Position numbers and translations under genes: made by a program
In this document: positions 44,255 through 54,567 of the stretch, piece by piece
Numbering within the stretch: position 1 is the stretch's first letter
Layout of the letters: each line of letters starts with the position of its first letter
From: Phialophora verrucosa
Taxonomy: Eukaryota; Ascomycota; Eurotiomycetes; Chaetothyriales; Herpotrichiellaceae
Direction: 5' to 3'
Length of the DNA stretch: 64,000 bases
Assembly: GCA_002099365.1 (NCBI GenBank)
Contig: MSED01000009.1
Span: 1,674,001 to 1,738,000 of the forward strand
Notes under the pieces: generated by a model
The model's input: the letters and a program-made list of their open reading frames with translations, nothing else
Database searches by the model: none
Told to the model about the DNA's origin: nothing

Positions 44255-46018
44255 TCACAAAGTGTACAAGAAGCCTGCTTGTCCCTGAATGACGATCTCT
44301 CCGGCACGTGCCCGGCGGTTTTGACGGATAAAGTGTGCTGTGAAGCCGAGTGTGATCAGGATGATAATGAGGTTCGCCCTGGTGCAGGAGTCAGTAGAAG
44401 TCTCGGCAACATGAACAAGACCTCTTACGCAATGCAGCCATAGACGCCGTTCAAATACCGGGGTGCGTCCTGACTCCTGAAGATGAGAGACCCAGAGATG
44501 CCGCCTAGTCCTCCTCCGCATACCAGCGTGGCCGATGCAAAGGCTCTGGTCCACTGGCCGCGGATGTTGTTGGCTTGATAAGCCATAGCTGTGGGGATGT
44601 TGGCTTGAACACCCCCCGTGGTAAGGAAAACTCCAAAATATCGAATACCGGCGGCTCCTCCCCAGGTCATGACCACCAAGCCAATGATGCAGAGAACAGC
44701 GTTACCAATCACGAAGGGACCACGCATGTGGTATTTGTCTCCCAGCCAGCCACATGCCAGCATGAGGATCCCGGAAAATGCAAACGGAGGAGCTACGAGG
44801 CATTGAGATGCCCCCACGCTGAAACCCATGTATGAGTGCAGGATGATGGGCAAGAAGAAGGTGACGCAGTATGACACTGTGGTAAGGCAGCTTGAAGACG
44901 TCAGCCATTGTCCATGAACCTTGTCAAGTAGGTCCTTACCAAAAGATCATTGCGAAAAGCCACAGACGAATGTCACGCGCCGCACCGAGGAACTTCCTGA
45001 TGGCGAAGGGTTCAGGAACACCATCTCCACGGTCTCTTTCGATGCGACGAACCACCCATCGGACTTCGCGTGCTGAAAGGAATTTCATCGACCGGTGAGC
45101 TTTGTCAGGAAAGTCAACGAGGACAGCGAGACCGGTCAGCCCCACGAGGACGGTTATACTTCCTTCCATGATGAAAATCCAACGCCAGCCAGCCTTTCCG
45201 GCCACCCCATCCATCTGCATGAAACCATAGGCGAGAATCTAAGCCAAGGTTAGAGCATTTCATTTGCTTGGGATTCCTCGTCGTTGCCTACACCTGCAAA
45301 GGCCGACGCTGTAGATGCGATGAGGAAGAACAGCGCATATCGTTTTTGAACCTCGTCTACTCATCATCAATCTCTGACATGAGCATTTCCTTGTTTGTTC
45401 AATCAGACTCACATCTTGTATAGTACGTGCTGAGGAGGTAGACACAAGCGGGGAAGTATCCGGCTTCGAAAAAACCAAGTAACACTCGCAGTCCAAGAAG
45501 TTGGTGCCAATTGTCGACGAAGCCGAAACCAATCATCACGACACCCCAGGCTGTGCAGATACCAGAAAGAAAATTTCTTGGCCCGATAATCCTCGTGAGA
45601 ACCGTACCGGGGAATTCAAAGATCACATAAGGGATGAAAAAGATGAGCGAATGAAAAAGATGAGCGCAACGAGGTTGTACCGATTTACAACTTGGAGCTC
45701 GAGGTCCTTGGTCATCCTAGTCCGGTGTCAGCATACATACTTTGCTGGAAGAAGAGGGGGCCCGTGGAGCAGATGAGGAGTGGTCACGCACCCGGCAATG
45801 GAAGCTGCACCAAGGTTAGTCCTGTCCATAAGAGAGATACAGAACATGGCTCCGGTGGCAATGCTGACTCGGAGATCGACACGCCTCATGATGTGGCGCT
45901 GCTCTTCCTTGGATAAATCGTCTTGAGATTCAACAGTCTCTATTTGTATGTCTTCCACCGCAGAGAAAGATGCCTTGACATCCTCCAGCGTGACTTCGCA
46001 CGGCTTTGCAGCTGCCAT
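44255..46018 (-). pseudogene. MFS transporter 2 (same family), frameshifted by a 17-bp tandem duplication
   Basis: Six exons (46018-45792, 45716-45413, 45356-45292, 45238-44940, 44890-44429, 44378-44255) cover a full anion:cation symporter: SLMDRTNLGAASIAG, then YNLVALIFFI, LGFFEAGYFPACVYLLSTYY, GWRWIFIMEGSITVLVGL and WLGDKYHMRGPF. All junctions fit except in exon 2, where two near-identical 17-bp units stand in tandem (45633-45666). Removing one unit gives VALIFFIPYVIFEFPGT in frame; with both, the protein leaves frame after about codon 98, within helix 2, and soon stops. An intron of 17 nt is not credible. Every other exon is open and well conserved, so the lesion is probably young, or an assembly error. 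It is divergent from the decarboxylase-like gene. Confidence 0.88.
45633..45666. repeat. 17-bp tandem duplication inside MFS transporter 2
   Basis: On +, GATGAAAAAGATGAGCG (45633-45649) is followed by AATGAAAAAGATGAGCG (45650-45666); they differ only at the first base. The length is not a multiple of 3 and it accounts exactly for the frame change (distance 89 nt between in-frame anchors 45715 and 45626 becomes 72). Confidence 0.93.
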
Positions 46019-46468
46019 TGTAAGAAGGCGTGAGACCGTGTAGCCAAGTGACCTGCTTAGCCTCAGTAAGCAAAATTTGGACAAAGTGGTTGAACAACGA
46101 GTGTTGTGCAGCTGTCCTTCCTACGCCCATGATGTGGCCGTAGGCATACAGAATGATTTATACCTAGAGCGGGAGAGAGCGCGGAAGTCTTGCGCATAAG
46201 GAGGTCGAGAAGTTCTCGGCCAAAAGTCAAGGAAACCCAGCAAATTCCGCTCAGACCAAGTATGGCTGAAGGGCCCCATGGGGTTCGTTCCGTGGAGAAA
46301 GCACACGAGTGAGTTTGACCGGGATGGTTCCGGTAGGTAGGGTACTGTTTCTGCAATGCTGGCCAGTTGACCATGCCAGAAGTGGAATTGTAACGTTCGT
46401 ACATTAATCGACATAGCAGCCACCAACTCCCTAGGCAGAACTGGCAATCTTCCACTGTCGGTTCCGCT
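46019..46468. promoter_or_regulatory. Divergent promoter, MFS transporter 2 / decarboxylase-like gene
   Basis: A 450-bp shared upstream region. CGGTTCCG at 46459-46466 is a CGG-N2-CCG pair just before the decarboxylase ATG. No TATA box is obvious. Confidence 0.45.
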
Positions 46469-47643
46469 ATGGATAATTCGAGCAAGTCCAGCGGTGTGAT
46501 GATAGATACACACCACCACGTTGTCCCCCCCTTTTACTGCAAAGGTAAGACCTCTTTTCTTTTGTGGCCAGCTATTGTTGAGTGCGATACTGACCAGACA
46601 TCCATCAGCGGTCGAGGAAGCTGGGGGAGATCCCTCGGGCTGGCACGTACCCGAATGGAGTGTCGAAGCCAGTGAGGCTTCTCTTGCGAGAAATGATGCG
46701 ACAACTGCCATTTTGTCTCTGACGTCGCCCGGTGCTCCGATTGTGAGGTCGAACGAAGGTTCCCGAGCCCTGGCTCGTCAAGCCAACGACTTCTGTGCCA
46801 AGATTCGAGACGAGCAACCGTCCAAGTTTGGCTTTTTCGCAGCCATGCCCGACCTTCTTGACACGGAAGGTGCTCTCGCGGAAATCGCATACTCCCTGGA
46901 CACATTAAACGCAGACGGCATCACCCTGTTCACACGCTATGGCGAATCGAACCATTACCTGGGGCATAAAGGTTTTGACCCTGTATGGGAGGCACTGAAT
47001 TCAAGAGCTGCGGTTGTTTTCATTCACCCGACACATCCAGTGGACACCAATCGAGTCAACGACAAACTGATGCAACCATCCATCGACTACCCGCACGAGA
47101 CGACGCGAACAGCTGTGGACCTTTTGATGGCTCGAAACAGGCGCAGGTATCCCAAATGTAAGGTGATCCTCTCGCATGCTGGTGGCACGCTGCCATGGAT
47201 TATCCCGCGTGTGACCCACTGGCGCCGTGGGCTTTCTGCAGAACAGACGCCCGATGGGATCACCCATGAGGAGATGATGGCTGACTTCCGCTCGTTCTAT
47301 TTTGATCTGGCATTATCGACCTCCCATGAAGGACTCGACATGCTCATCGCAAAGGTGCCGCATGACCATATCCTTTACGGTAAGTTTGGTCGTGGTTGTT
47401 CGCCTTGTGGTCGCTAAACATCTTGTAGGCTCCGACTTCCCATACGCACCACCAACGAGCGTATCGAATTTTCGTGCTGATTTGGAGTCGTACCCCATGG
47501 ACAAGGAACTCAGAGAGAAGATCTACTTCCGCAATGCCCTGCCTTTAATCCCGAGACTCCAAGAATACTTTAAAGAGCCCATGGTCACTCCACAAATGGG
47601 AGACATATTGGACAGTCGGGATGCAAAGCATGCTCCAATATGA
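46469..47643 (+). CDS. Amidohydrolase-family decarboxylase (6-methylsalicylate decarboxylase-like)
   Basis: Three exons (46469-46544, 46609-47379, 47429-47643) give 353 residues. The metal site of the ACMSD-type amidohydrolase_2 family is complete: D13-T-H15-H-H17 near the start, HPTHP with His165, SHAGGTLP with His215, and SDFPY with Asp285. EEAGGDPSGWHVPEWS, FGFFAAMPDLLDTEGALAEI and GITLFTRYGESNHYLG closely resemble the 6-methylsalicylate decarboxylases of patulin and yanuthone clusters, which form m-cresol. No polyketide synthase is nearby, so a plant or microbial salicylate-type acid taken up from outside is a plausible substrate. It is likely cytosolic and looks intact. Confidence 0.9.
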
Positions 47644-47751
47644 GAGACATCTGACCAAGGTGTTGTCTTCACTGTGGTCGGCGCCCACAATGGTCGGATA
47701 AACGTGGTCAATCATCGAAAATGTTAGCTAAACATGCGTGCTTATCTGCCT

Positions 47752-50049
47752 TCACCATGCACCTCCGCCATCGGCGGTGCCTGTGGTCGTATGCTGCCCA
47801 AAGTCAAAATTGAAAATCTCGAAAAGGTCCTCGTCCGAAGCAGCTGGCCAGCCGAAGTCCTCATTCTCCTGCGACACCATACCACCGACATTTTGACCTG
47901 CATGATACCCTTGAGTACTAAAGGCGCCGTGACTCGCACTTGTTTTGGGAGAGCTGTGCCCATGGTTCGCAAACGGATGCTGATCGGATCGATCCCGGAA
48001 TCTCAGGACGTGTTCGTGGAGCTTCTCCAGCCCCCGAAGGCACGGCTCGACCATGGGGCTAGACTTTCGCAGATTTGACAGCACAGTCTGGCATTTACTC
48101 CATGCTGATGATACTCCCTCACCGCCGGCGGCGTCGAGCATGTCCCTGCATGCCATGGCGAGGAGGACCACTGCACCCGCAGTACGTGCGTAGAAGACGT
48201 TGTACCACCATGCTCCAGTTGAGGAAGTCATTGAGAACTGATGCAGATGCTCGATCAGGGCAACAGCGTTGTCAACACATGAGATCGACAGCGATCTCAC
48301 AATCGTAAGAGATACAGGAGTCCAACTCGTGTACCAGCCCAAGTTGCCGGACCCTCCCGACTCCTGATCGCGAACATATTGGCAATACCGCGTAAAGATG
48401 GGGCGGTAAAGGAGGACTCGTAAGTGTAAATGCCGTGCCCGTAAGACGGACCTTTGTTGCGCAAAAATTGAATGACTTCCACTATTAAGGTTCAACGACT
48501 CCTGTCTCGTCCAATGCAAGTGTCTTGGTAAGTTTTGCTCAAGGTCTGAGATGGCCGCGTCAATCCCCAGTATTGTGTCCACACTCATGTCGGTCTTCGT
48601 GTGACCATGGATCGGACTACAGTGGTCGTAGACCTGGGCCATGACGTCGGCAAGAACTTCATAGATCTTGACTGACTGGACATAGAAGTGCATTATCGAA
48701 GTGTGGTCTCTAGGCTGTGTAGTGGGATCACTGAGAAACTCGTCGTCGACAGGTAATGGTGAGGGCACTTTGGCAAACTTGTAGAGGAGAGTAGGTCTCC
48801 CCAACGTCGTGCCCACAATCGTATCGAGCATAACACAGCCGTGCCATACACGACGACGCATCTCAATCATCAATGGAGTCCACTTTTTGTCTTCAGAGTT
48901 ATCCACGTAAAGACCGAGACCTTGAGCCAGCCTACACGCGATCCCGATACAGTTCCAGCATCTATTAGGCTTTGGCGTAGACTGTAGCCATTGAGTCATG
49001 AGGAGAAGTGTTTGAATGACGGCCAAGGAGCCGTCGTCGAAGAGGTCGAGTTTGCACAGACTACGCGATCTCTGAGCAAAAGTTTGACCTAGTCGACCTC
49101 TTTGTTCCGGAGGCAGAGCCATGAATTGTGTTGCCAAGGCCAACATGAGATTCATGGCACAATGAAACACAATGCTGGTCGGGCCATAATGGCTTGAGCC
49201 AAGTAGGTCTGAAGAAATGAGCGTCTCGTTCTGAATTCGTGACGTCCAGAGTTGCTCATAGGCAGCCATAAAAGTCGGTTTGTGTACAAAGGGGTAAAGA
49301 TGATGCACACGCTCCCAGTAAGTATCGAGAACCTTATCCATCAAAGCCCGCGGTAGTAAGGAGATCTGGCTCAATGCCACGTTCAGACCAGCGCGGTCGT
49401 CAATCCTGAGCTCTGGCCGAGCTGTCTCTCCAACGCGCGGAGATGAGGGTAGGCCTTCATCTCCGATTATCCCGTAAACTTGTTGCATGAACGAGGCCGC
49501 CGAAGAGCTACCGTAGAACCTCTCGTTGTAGTTGCGAGACGAAAGGTTGATATTCGAGGTCGCTCCCATAGCATCTATGGGACTGATAGCGGGACTGCCT
49601 GGCTCGCCGGCGCCCAGGCCGATGGGAGAACTTCCTCGTGTTGCCGACAGCGCCTGCATAATGTCTTCGTAAAGCGCATGTTCATCGGTATTTGGCTGGG
49701 GCGGTGATGTCACCCTAGCGCTTGGGTGTCGGGCGCATATGCTGGAGACTTGCTTCTCCCTCTGTTCCAGCTCCCGGATGCGGCTCAACAGGCCTGAAAC
49801 GTCATCATGACGCTGATCCTTGTGGTGGCTCGAACTGTACCTGCAGGGCGTGCTTTGATGGAGTCGGACCGCGCACTCGTGGCAGGCGGGCTTTGCACCG
49901 TCACAGCGGCTCTTGCGTGCTCGACACTGATCACAGGCCTGCGAGATTTTGCGACGTTTGTGTCGCTCAAGTGGCGCATAATGGCCGCCTGTGATCTCTC
50001 CCAAACGTGAGGAACTTGCCATATCAGAACCCGCTTGCTGCTGTCTCAT
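47752..50049 (-). CDS. Zn2Cys6 transcription factor (cluster regulator 2)
   Basis: One uninterrupted exon encodes 765 residues. The zinc cluster is C39-x2-C42-x6-C49-x6-C56-x2-C59-x9-C69, preceded by a basic KRRKISQ. A heptad region (SGLLSRIRELEQREKQV) follows, then the fungal_trans middle-homology domain starting near VHHLYPFVHKPTFMAAYEQLW and including WHGCVMLDTIVGTTLGRPTLL. It resembles the XlnR/AmyR/CAT8-like broad family, and the target genes cannot be read. It ends 108 bp from the decarboxylase stop, tail to tail, and marks the right end of the cluster. A second start at 50022 (MASSSRLG) is possible. Being intronless, it differs from the nine-exon regulator 1, so the two are unlikely to be recent duplicates. 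Confidence 0.94.
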   Translation of the reverse strand: MRQQQAGSDMASSSRLGEITGGHYAPLERHKRRKISQACDQCRARKSRCDGAKPACHECAVRLHQSTPCRYSSSHHKDQRHDDVSGLLSRIRELEQREKQVSSICARHPSARVTSPPQPNTDEHALYEDIMQALSATRGSSPIGLGAGEPGSPAISPIDAMGATSNINLSSRNYNERFYGSSSAASFMQQVYGIIGDEGLPSSPRVGETARPELRIDDRAGLNVALSQISLLPRALMDKVLDTYWERVHHLYPFVHKPTFMAAYEQLWTSRIQNETLISSDLLGSSHYGPTSIVFHCAMNLMLALATQFMALPPEQRGRLGQTFAQRSRSLCKLDLFDDGSLAVIQTLLLMTQWLQSTPKPNRCWNCIGIACRLAQGLGLYVDNSEDKKWTPLMIEMRRRVWHGCVMLDTIVGTTLGRPTLLYKFAKVPSPLPVDDEFLSDPTTQPRDHTSIMHFYVQSVKIYEVLADVMAQVYDHCSPIHGHTKTDMSVDTILGIDAAISDLEQNLPRHLHWTRQESLNLNSGSHSIFAQQRSVLRARHLHLRVLLYRPIFTRYCQYVRDQESGGSGNLGWYTSWTPVSLTIVRSLSISCVDNAVALIEHLHQFSMTSSTGAWWYNVFYARTAGAVVLLAMACRDMLDAAGGEGVSSAWSKCQTVLSNLRKSSPMVEPCLRGLEKLHEHVLRFRDRSDQHPFANHGHSSPKTSASHGAFSTQGYHAGQNVGGMVSQENEDFGWPAASDEDLFEIFNFDFGQHTTTGTADGGGAW

Positions 50050-50744
50050 CGTCGAGATTGGAACGGCGCGGGCCCGTCACCAGCACCAGCGCCAGCACCA
50101 GCACCTGGCATCACTTTTCATGCGCAGTTGGGCTTTGCGGAAACAAACAAAAGTATGAACGAGCTTCCCCGCATGTCCCAGCTAAAGGGTCGGGGTACCA
50201 CGCCAATGCAACACGATTGCTGTGGGAACGATGTTCATAGCAGAGACGCTTTCCGAGCACTGCTATTGACCGCTGTGGCTCCATGACACTGGACTTGAAG
50301 GGCCGAGGGGGGCAATTACAGCCATTCTCGTGAATCTCCGCCAAGGTGAGCAAGGTCGGCATCACAGAGCCCCGAGCCGAGGCGCTAGACGCTTTAGCTT
50401 CCGCTATTGGTGAGCGCGGAGAGCACAGGGCGGCATCACGCTAAGCCGGAAGCAGGCAGGGTGAGGCGCCAGCAGTTTTCGGCGTGGGCGGCCTCCTCGA
50501 GGCTATTCTCAGCCTTCCTTCCACCTCACCCGCCTTCAAAAGTCTGACACTGGGCAAGTTCGGCTTGAGCGGCATCATATTCACTTGAACCTAGCGAGCT
50601 CGATTGCGTCCTTCCTGAAGCAACCGTCCCATTGCCATTCTGTGACCCGAGACACGATCTGGTGGTTCCAACAGCACGTTCGCCAATCCAGAAGTGAAAC
50701 CGAAGTGCTCCAATATTGTCTTGGTGTGAGACCGCACCTCACCA
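50050..50744. promoter_or_regulatory. Divergent promoter, regulator 2 / AP-2 beta
   Basis: A 695-bp region with a short imperfect (ACCAGC)n run at 50079-50105. It marks the boundary between the accessory cluster and housekeeping genes. Confidence 0.45.
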
Positions 50745-53200
50745 ATGTCGTCCGGTCATGGAGATGCGAAGCTCTTTGCCAGAGTAAGTCAACTCTCTGG
50801 AGACCTGTTACCCCTTCCAGACGGCAGTCACCACCGATGTTGTACATGACTCTTCCTGGGTGGATAACTTCATGCTCGCAACCAATTCCCACAGTGAAGT
50901 CTCGCACATACCACTTCTAGCAGACGATGTTTGTGGAGATGATGGACCACGCGAAATGCACAACACAATCCTGTCATACGCTGCAATGGCCTTGACCGAC
51001 TATCCTGAACTCCTGGCTTACACGAATGAACAGGGCAAAGTTGCTGAGCTGCGAGCAGAGCTCACAAATGCGGGCAAGAAAGACAAAAACCACGCAAGCA
51101 AGAAGAATGCTCTTAAAAAGATTGTTGCGAACATGACCATGAGCAACAATGACATGGTCGCACTATTCCCGGACATCGTGGCTTGCATGGAAATACCCGT
51201 GCTTGAGATCAAGAAAATGTAGGGGCCAAACCTTCTGATGTCGGCATGCAACTAACGTGCGATGTCAGGTGCTTCCTGTATCTCCAGCACTACGCAAGGA
51301 CCAAGCCAGATATAGCTTTGCGGGCATTGCCAGTTCTGCAAGAGGTACGTGTTCCTGTGTTCCGTTGCTGGCTATTCTGATTTGTGGCCGTCAGGACTTG
51401 CAAGATCCGAACCCACTGATACGGGCGCTTGCTCTACGCACGATCTCCTATGTCCATGTTCGAGAATTCGTCGAGGGAACTGTCGCGCCACTGAAAAAAC
51501 TAATGGGAGATCAAGATCCCTATGTGCGGAAGACCGCTGCTGTCACTGTGGCGAAGATCTATGACCACGACAAGCGGCTTGTTGAAGGCTCAGACCTTAT
51601 CGACAGACTCAACCGGATGTTGAAGGACGAAAATCCCACCGTCGTAGCAAGCGCTCTTTCCGCTCTCCAAGACATCTGGGAGCGAAGCGAGAACATCAAG
51701 TTGACCATCGATTATGCCAGTGCATCGAAAATTGTGTCAATCCTGCCGGACTGCAACGAGTGGTCACAGACGTATATCCTCGAATCACTGATATCCTACG
51801 TCCCGCACGATTCAGGAGAGGCTCTTTTGCTGGCAGAAAGAATTGCATCCCGGCTCTCACACTCGAACTCGGCCGTTGTGCTCACCTGCATCAGAGTCAT
51901 TATGTACCTGATGAACTACATTGCCGACCAGAAAAAGGTTGATGAACTCGCGCGCAAACTATCTCCTCCTTTAATCACACTTCTCTCCAAACCGCCCGAG
52001 ATTCAGTATCTTGCCCTCCGAAATGCCATACTCATCCTCCAACAAAGGCCCGAGGTTCTACAAAACGACATCCGGGTCTTCTTCTGCAAATACAACGATC
52101 CCATATATGTCAAGGTCACGAAGCTGGAGTTGATCTTCATGCTTGCAAACAAAAACAATATCGGAGTCGTCCTCAACGAACTGAGGGAATATGCGACCGA
52201 GATCGATGTCCAATTTGTACGGAAGGCCGTTCGAGCGATCGGGAAGCTGGCCATTAAGATTGAACCGGCAGCCCGACAATGCATTGAGAGCTTGCTTGAG
52301 CTTGTCAATGCTAAAATTCCCTACATTGTTCAAGAAGCGACCGTGGTCATTAAGAACATTTTTCGCAAATATCCTAACCAGTACGAGTCGGTCATCTCGA
52401 CCGTCATCGGCCAAATTGACGAGCTCGACGAGCCTGAAGCCAAAGCGGCCATTATCTGGATCATCGGGGAATATGCAGATCGAATTGATAACGCTGATGC
52501 GCTGCTCCAGGACTACCTGTCCACTTTTCATGAAGAGCCGATCGAGGTTCAACTTGCTCTCCTGACAGCAACTGTCAAACTCTTCCTTCATCGGCCGACT
52601 AAGGGTTCCTCGGTCGTCCCCCAGGTGCTAAAATGGTGTACGGAAGAGTCGGATGATCCCGACCTACGAGATCGAGGGTTCATGTACTGGCGGCTCCTCT
52701 CTACGGATCCTGCAACCGCCAAAAAGGTCGTTATGGGTAACAAGCCACCCATCACTGCTGAGAGTGAAAAATTGGATCCAAATACCCTGGAAGAGCTATG
52801 TCTGGGCATTGGCACTCTTGCAACCATCTACCTGAAACCAGTACAGCAAGTCTTCCGCTCTGCTCGAACACGTCGCCTTCCAGATTCACCTGCCCTTCAA
52901 CGCAAAAGGGAAGACTTGAACCGCGTACTGACCGGCATGGACCTCACCCATCCGCTATCCCTAAATACAGCACTCATGTCTCCCGGAGGCACCACCGTGC
53001 AGAACCACCAGGCCGCAGTTGCAGCTGCAGATGAGTACTTCAAGAACCTCAGCCTGAGCGACAACAGTGCTGGAGACATCTTGACGAGCCCAACAAATGG
53101 TGCTGGCTTGGGAAATCCATACATCGTCAGCCAAAACGCCCCACAGCACAGTTTCAATCCGCAGACAAGTGTTGCAAATGACAAAGATCTTCTATATTAG
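50745..53200 (+). CDS. APL1: AP-2 complex subunit beta (beta-adaptin)
   Basis: Four exons (50745-50783, 51034-51218, 51269-51344, 51395-53200) give 701 residues, matching yeast Apl1 (700). The first exon (MSSGHGDAKLFAR) joins GKVAELRAELTNAGKKDKN across a 250-nt intron. Adaptin HEAT repeats follow: KKNALKKIVANMTMSN, MVALFPDIVACM, DPNPLIRALALRTISYVHV, DPYVRKTAAVTVAKIYDHD, ILPDCNEWSQTYILESL, EIQYLALRNAILIL. The wording of the N-terminus (NMTMSNNDMVALF instead of the MTLGKDVSALF of AP-1) favours AP-2 beta over AP-1 beta. It works in clathrin-linked cargo sorting at the plasma membrane. As in yeast, there is a short tail and no long hinge plus ear. The AP-1/AP-2 choice is from memory of family differences. 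Confidence 0.9.
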
Positions 53201-53759
53201 GAATATGGCGAAGATGTGATAGCATAGCGATGGGGTACGGTCGAGTGTGGAACAGTGGTGTCGGTAGACGAAGTACCATTCTTTATTCCGCTTGTTGTTA
53301 ATATCCAATCGCATTGCATCGCGACACCTCTTCTATCTGCTCCAGATGACACCTTTGTCTACCAGGAAGCCTATCCCCACAACTGTCTATGAAGGGAGAC
53401 AATACGATTTGACGTCTTGCGGCGTGGTCCTCAGTGCCGGTGCATATCGCATACAAGGCTGTTCAGGAATTGAAGGTTCGTACTGCGTAGGTTCGTAGAC
53501 GCAAATCGGCAACCTCGGTCAAACTTTGTTCCTTCCGAACTCGGCGGCGTTGATATCATCGCCTCTGATGCCGCTGACTTTGTTCCGATCAAACCACCCA
53601 TGAATTAGCCCAGCGCATTTCAACTGTCATCCTTTCTCGCGCACCGGCAAGGCGACCTCGACCACTCCACCTAAACGCGCCCGCGCCGAGCCATCTGCAC
53701 AAACGACCATCTCTGACTACCATCATATTATAGCCTTTCGCGGTTCCGATCCCCCCACG
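53201..53759. other. Intergenic, promoter of the CUE-domain gene
   Basis: 559 bp between two + strand genes. No ORF of note. The last 100 bp are C-rich, like a core promoter or leader. Confidence 0.45.
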
Positions 53760-54435
53760 ATGTCGTCGCCGGCGGAAGAAGAAGCCACCATCTCCATCCC
53801 CAGCCTGGCCTTTGTAGCCGTGCTAGGATACTTTATATACCGATATTTCTTCTCCTCCAACCCCACTTCCGACTCGTCGTCGACATCCTCTACTACGTCT
53901 AGAGGCACAACGCCCGGGATCCGCTTCACCCCCGCGCAAGTAGATCAGATATCCCAGATGTTTCCGCAGCTGAGCAGGCGGGACATCATGTGGGATCTGC
54001 ACCGGAACCGGGGGAGCGTGCAGGCTACGACGGAGAGGGTATTAATGGGGAGGGGTTTGGATCCCGTAAGTTCAACGACGGGTGGAATTGATTGTTGAAA
54101 GGGACGAGACGCTGATAGCATGACAGGCACCGCCATCATTCCAACCACCTCCGTCATTCATGACTACGCCGTCCGATTCCACAGCGACGACCATTCAAAC
54201 TGCAACGTCCAAATCTCTGCCTCCCGATTTGATCACGCGATATAATTTACAAGCGAAGATAAACTCCAAGGGCAAAGAGAGGGAGGAGGAGTCTCCTCCG
54301 CCGGGCTGGGCGAGCAATAAAGACGCCAGGCAAAAGATGTTGCAGAGACGGCGCGACGAAATGATTCTTGCCGCGAGGAGGAAGTTGATGGAGAAAGAAG
54401 CAGATGCGGACGCCGAAGTCCCGCCGCCGTCGTGA
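53760..54435 (+). CDS. CUE1: CUE-domain ER membrane protein (Cue1-like)
   Basis: Two exons (53760-54065, 54127-54435) give 204 residues. An N-terminal membrane anchor (LAFVAVLGYFIYRYFF) is followed by a Ser/Thr linker and a CUE domain near residues 56-96 (FTPAQVDQISQMFPQLSRRD, then QATTERVL). The tail is charged, with GWASNKDARQKMLQRRRDEM, which resembles the Ubc7-binding region of Cue1. Yeast Cue1 recruits and activates the E2 enzyme Ubc7 in ER-associated degradation. The domain order anchor-CUE-basic tail and the size (Cue1 is 203 residues) support the call. The core MFP of the CUE motif is kept, so ubiquitin binding is expected. Confidence 0.85.
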
Positions 54436-54567
54436 TATCCCACTTCTTTTTAAGCACTGGCGTCGAGCACAGCCCGGTATGGTTGGGAGCGCTCTGATTC
54501 TGTTGATATCTTGTCTGAGTGGCATTGATGCGGAATATCCATGCATTATGGGGTTTTGTATACTCGG

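Noticed and set aside
45633..45666. Treating the extra 17 bp in MFS transporter 2 as a spliced intron.
   Set aside because: 17 nt is far below any functional intron size and lacks GT-AG ends; it is a plain tandem copy.
47752..50049. Many + strand ORFs antisense to Zn2Cys6 regulator 2.
   Set aside because: They are shadows of the long conserved minus-strand coding frame.
29745..50049. Calling the region a classical secondary-metabolite cluster.
   Set aside because: No polyketide synthase, NRPS, terpene cyclase or prenyltransferase is present; the enzymes fit breakdown or tailoring only.
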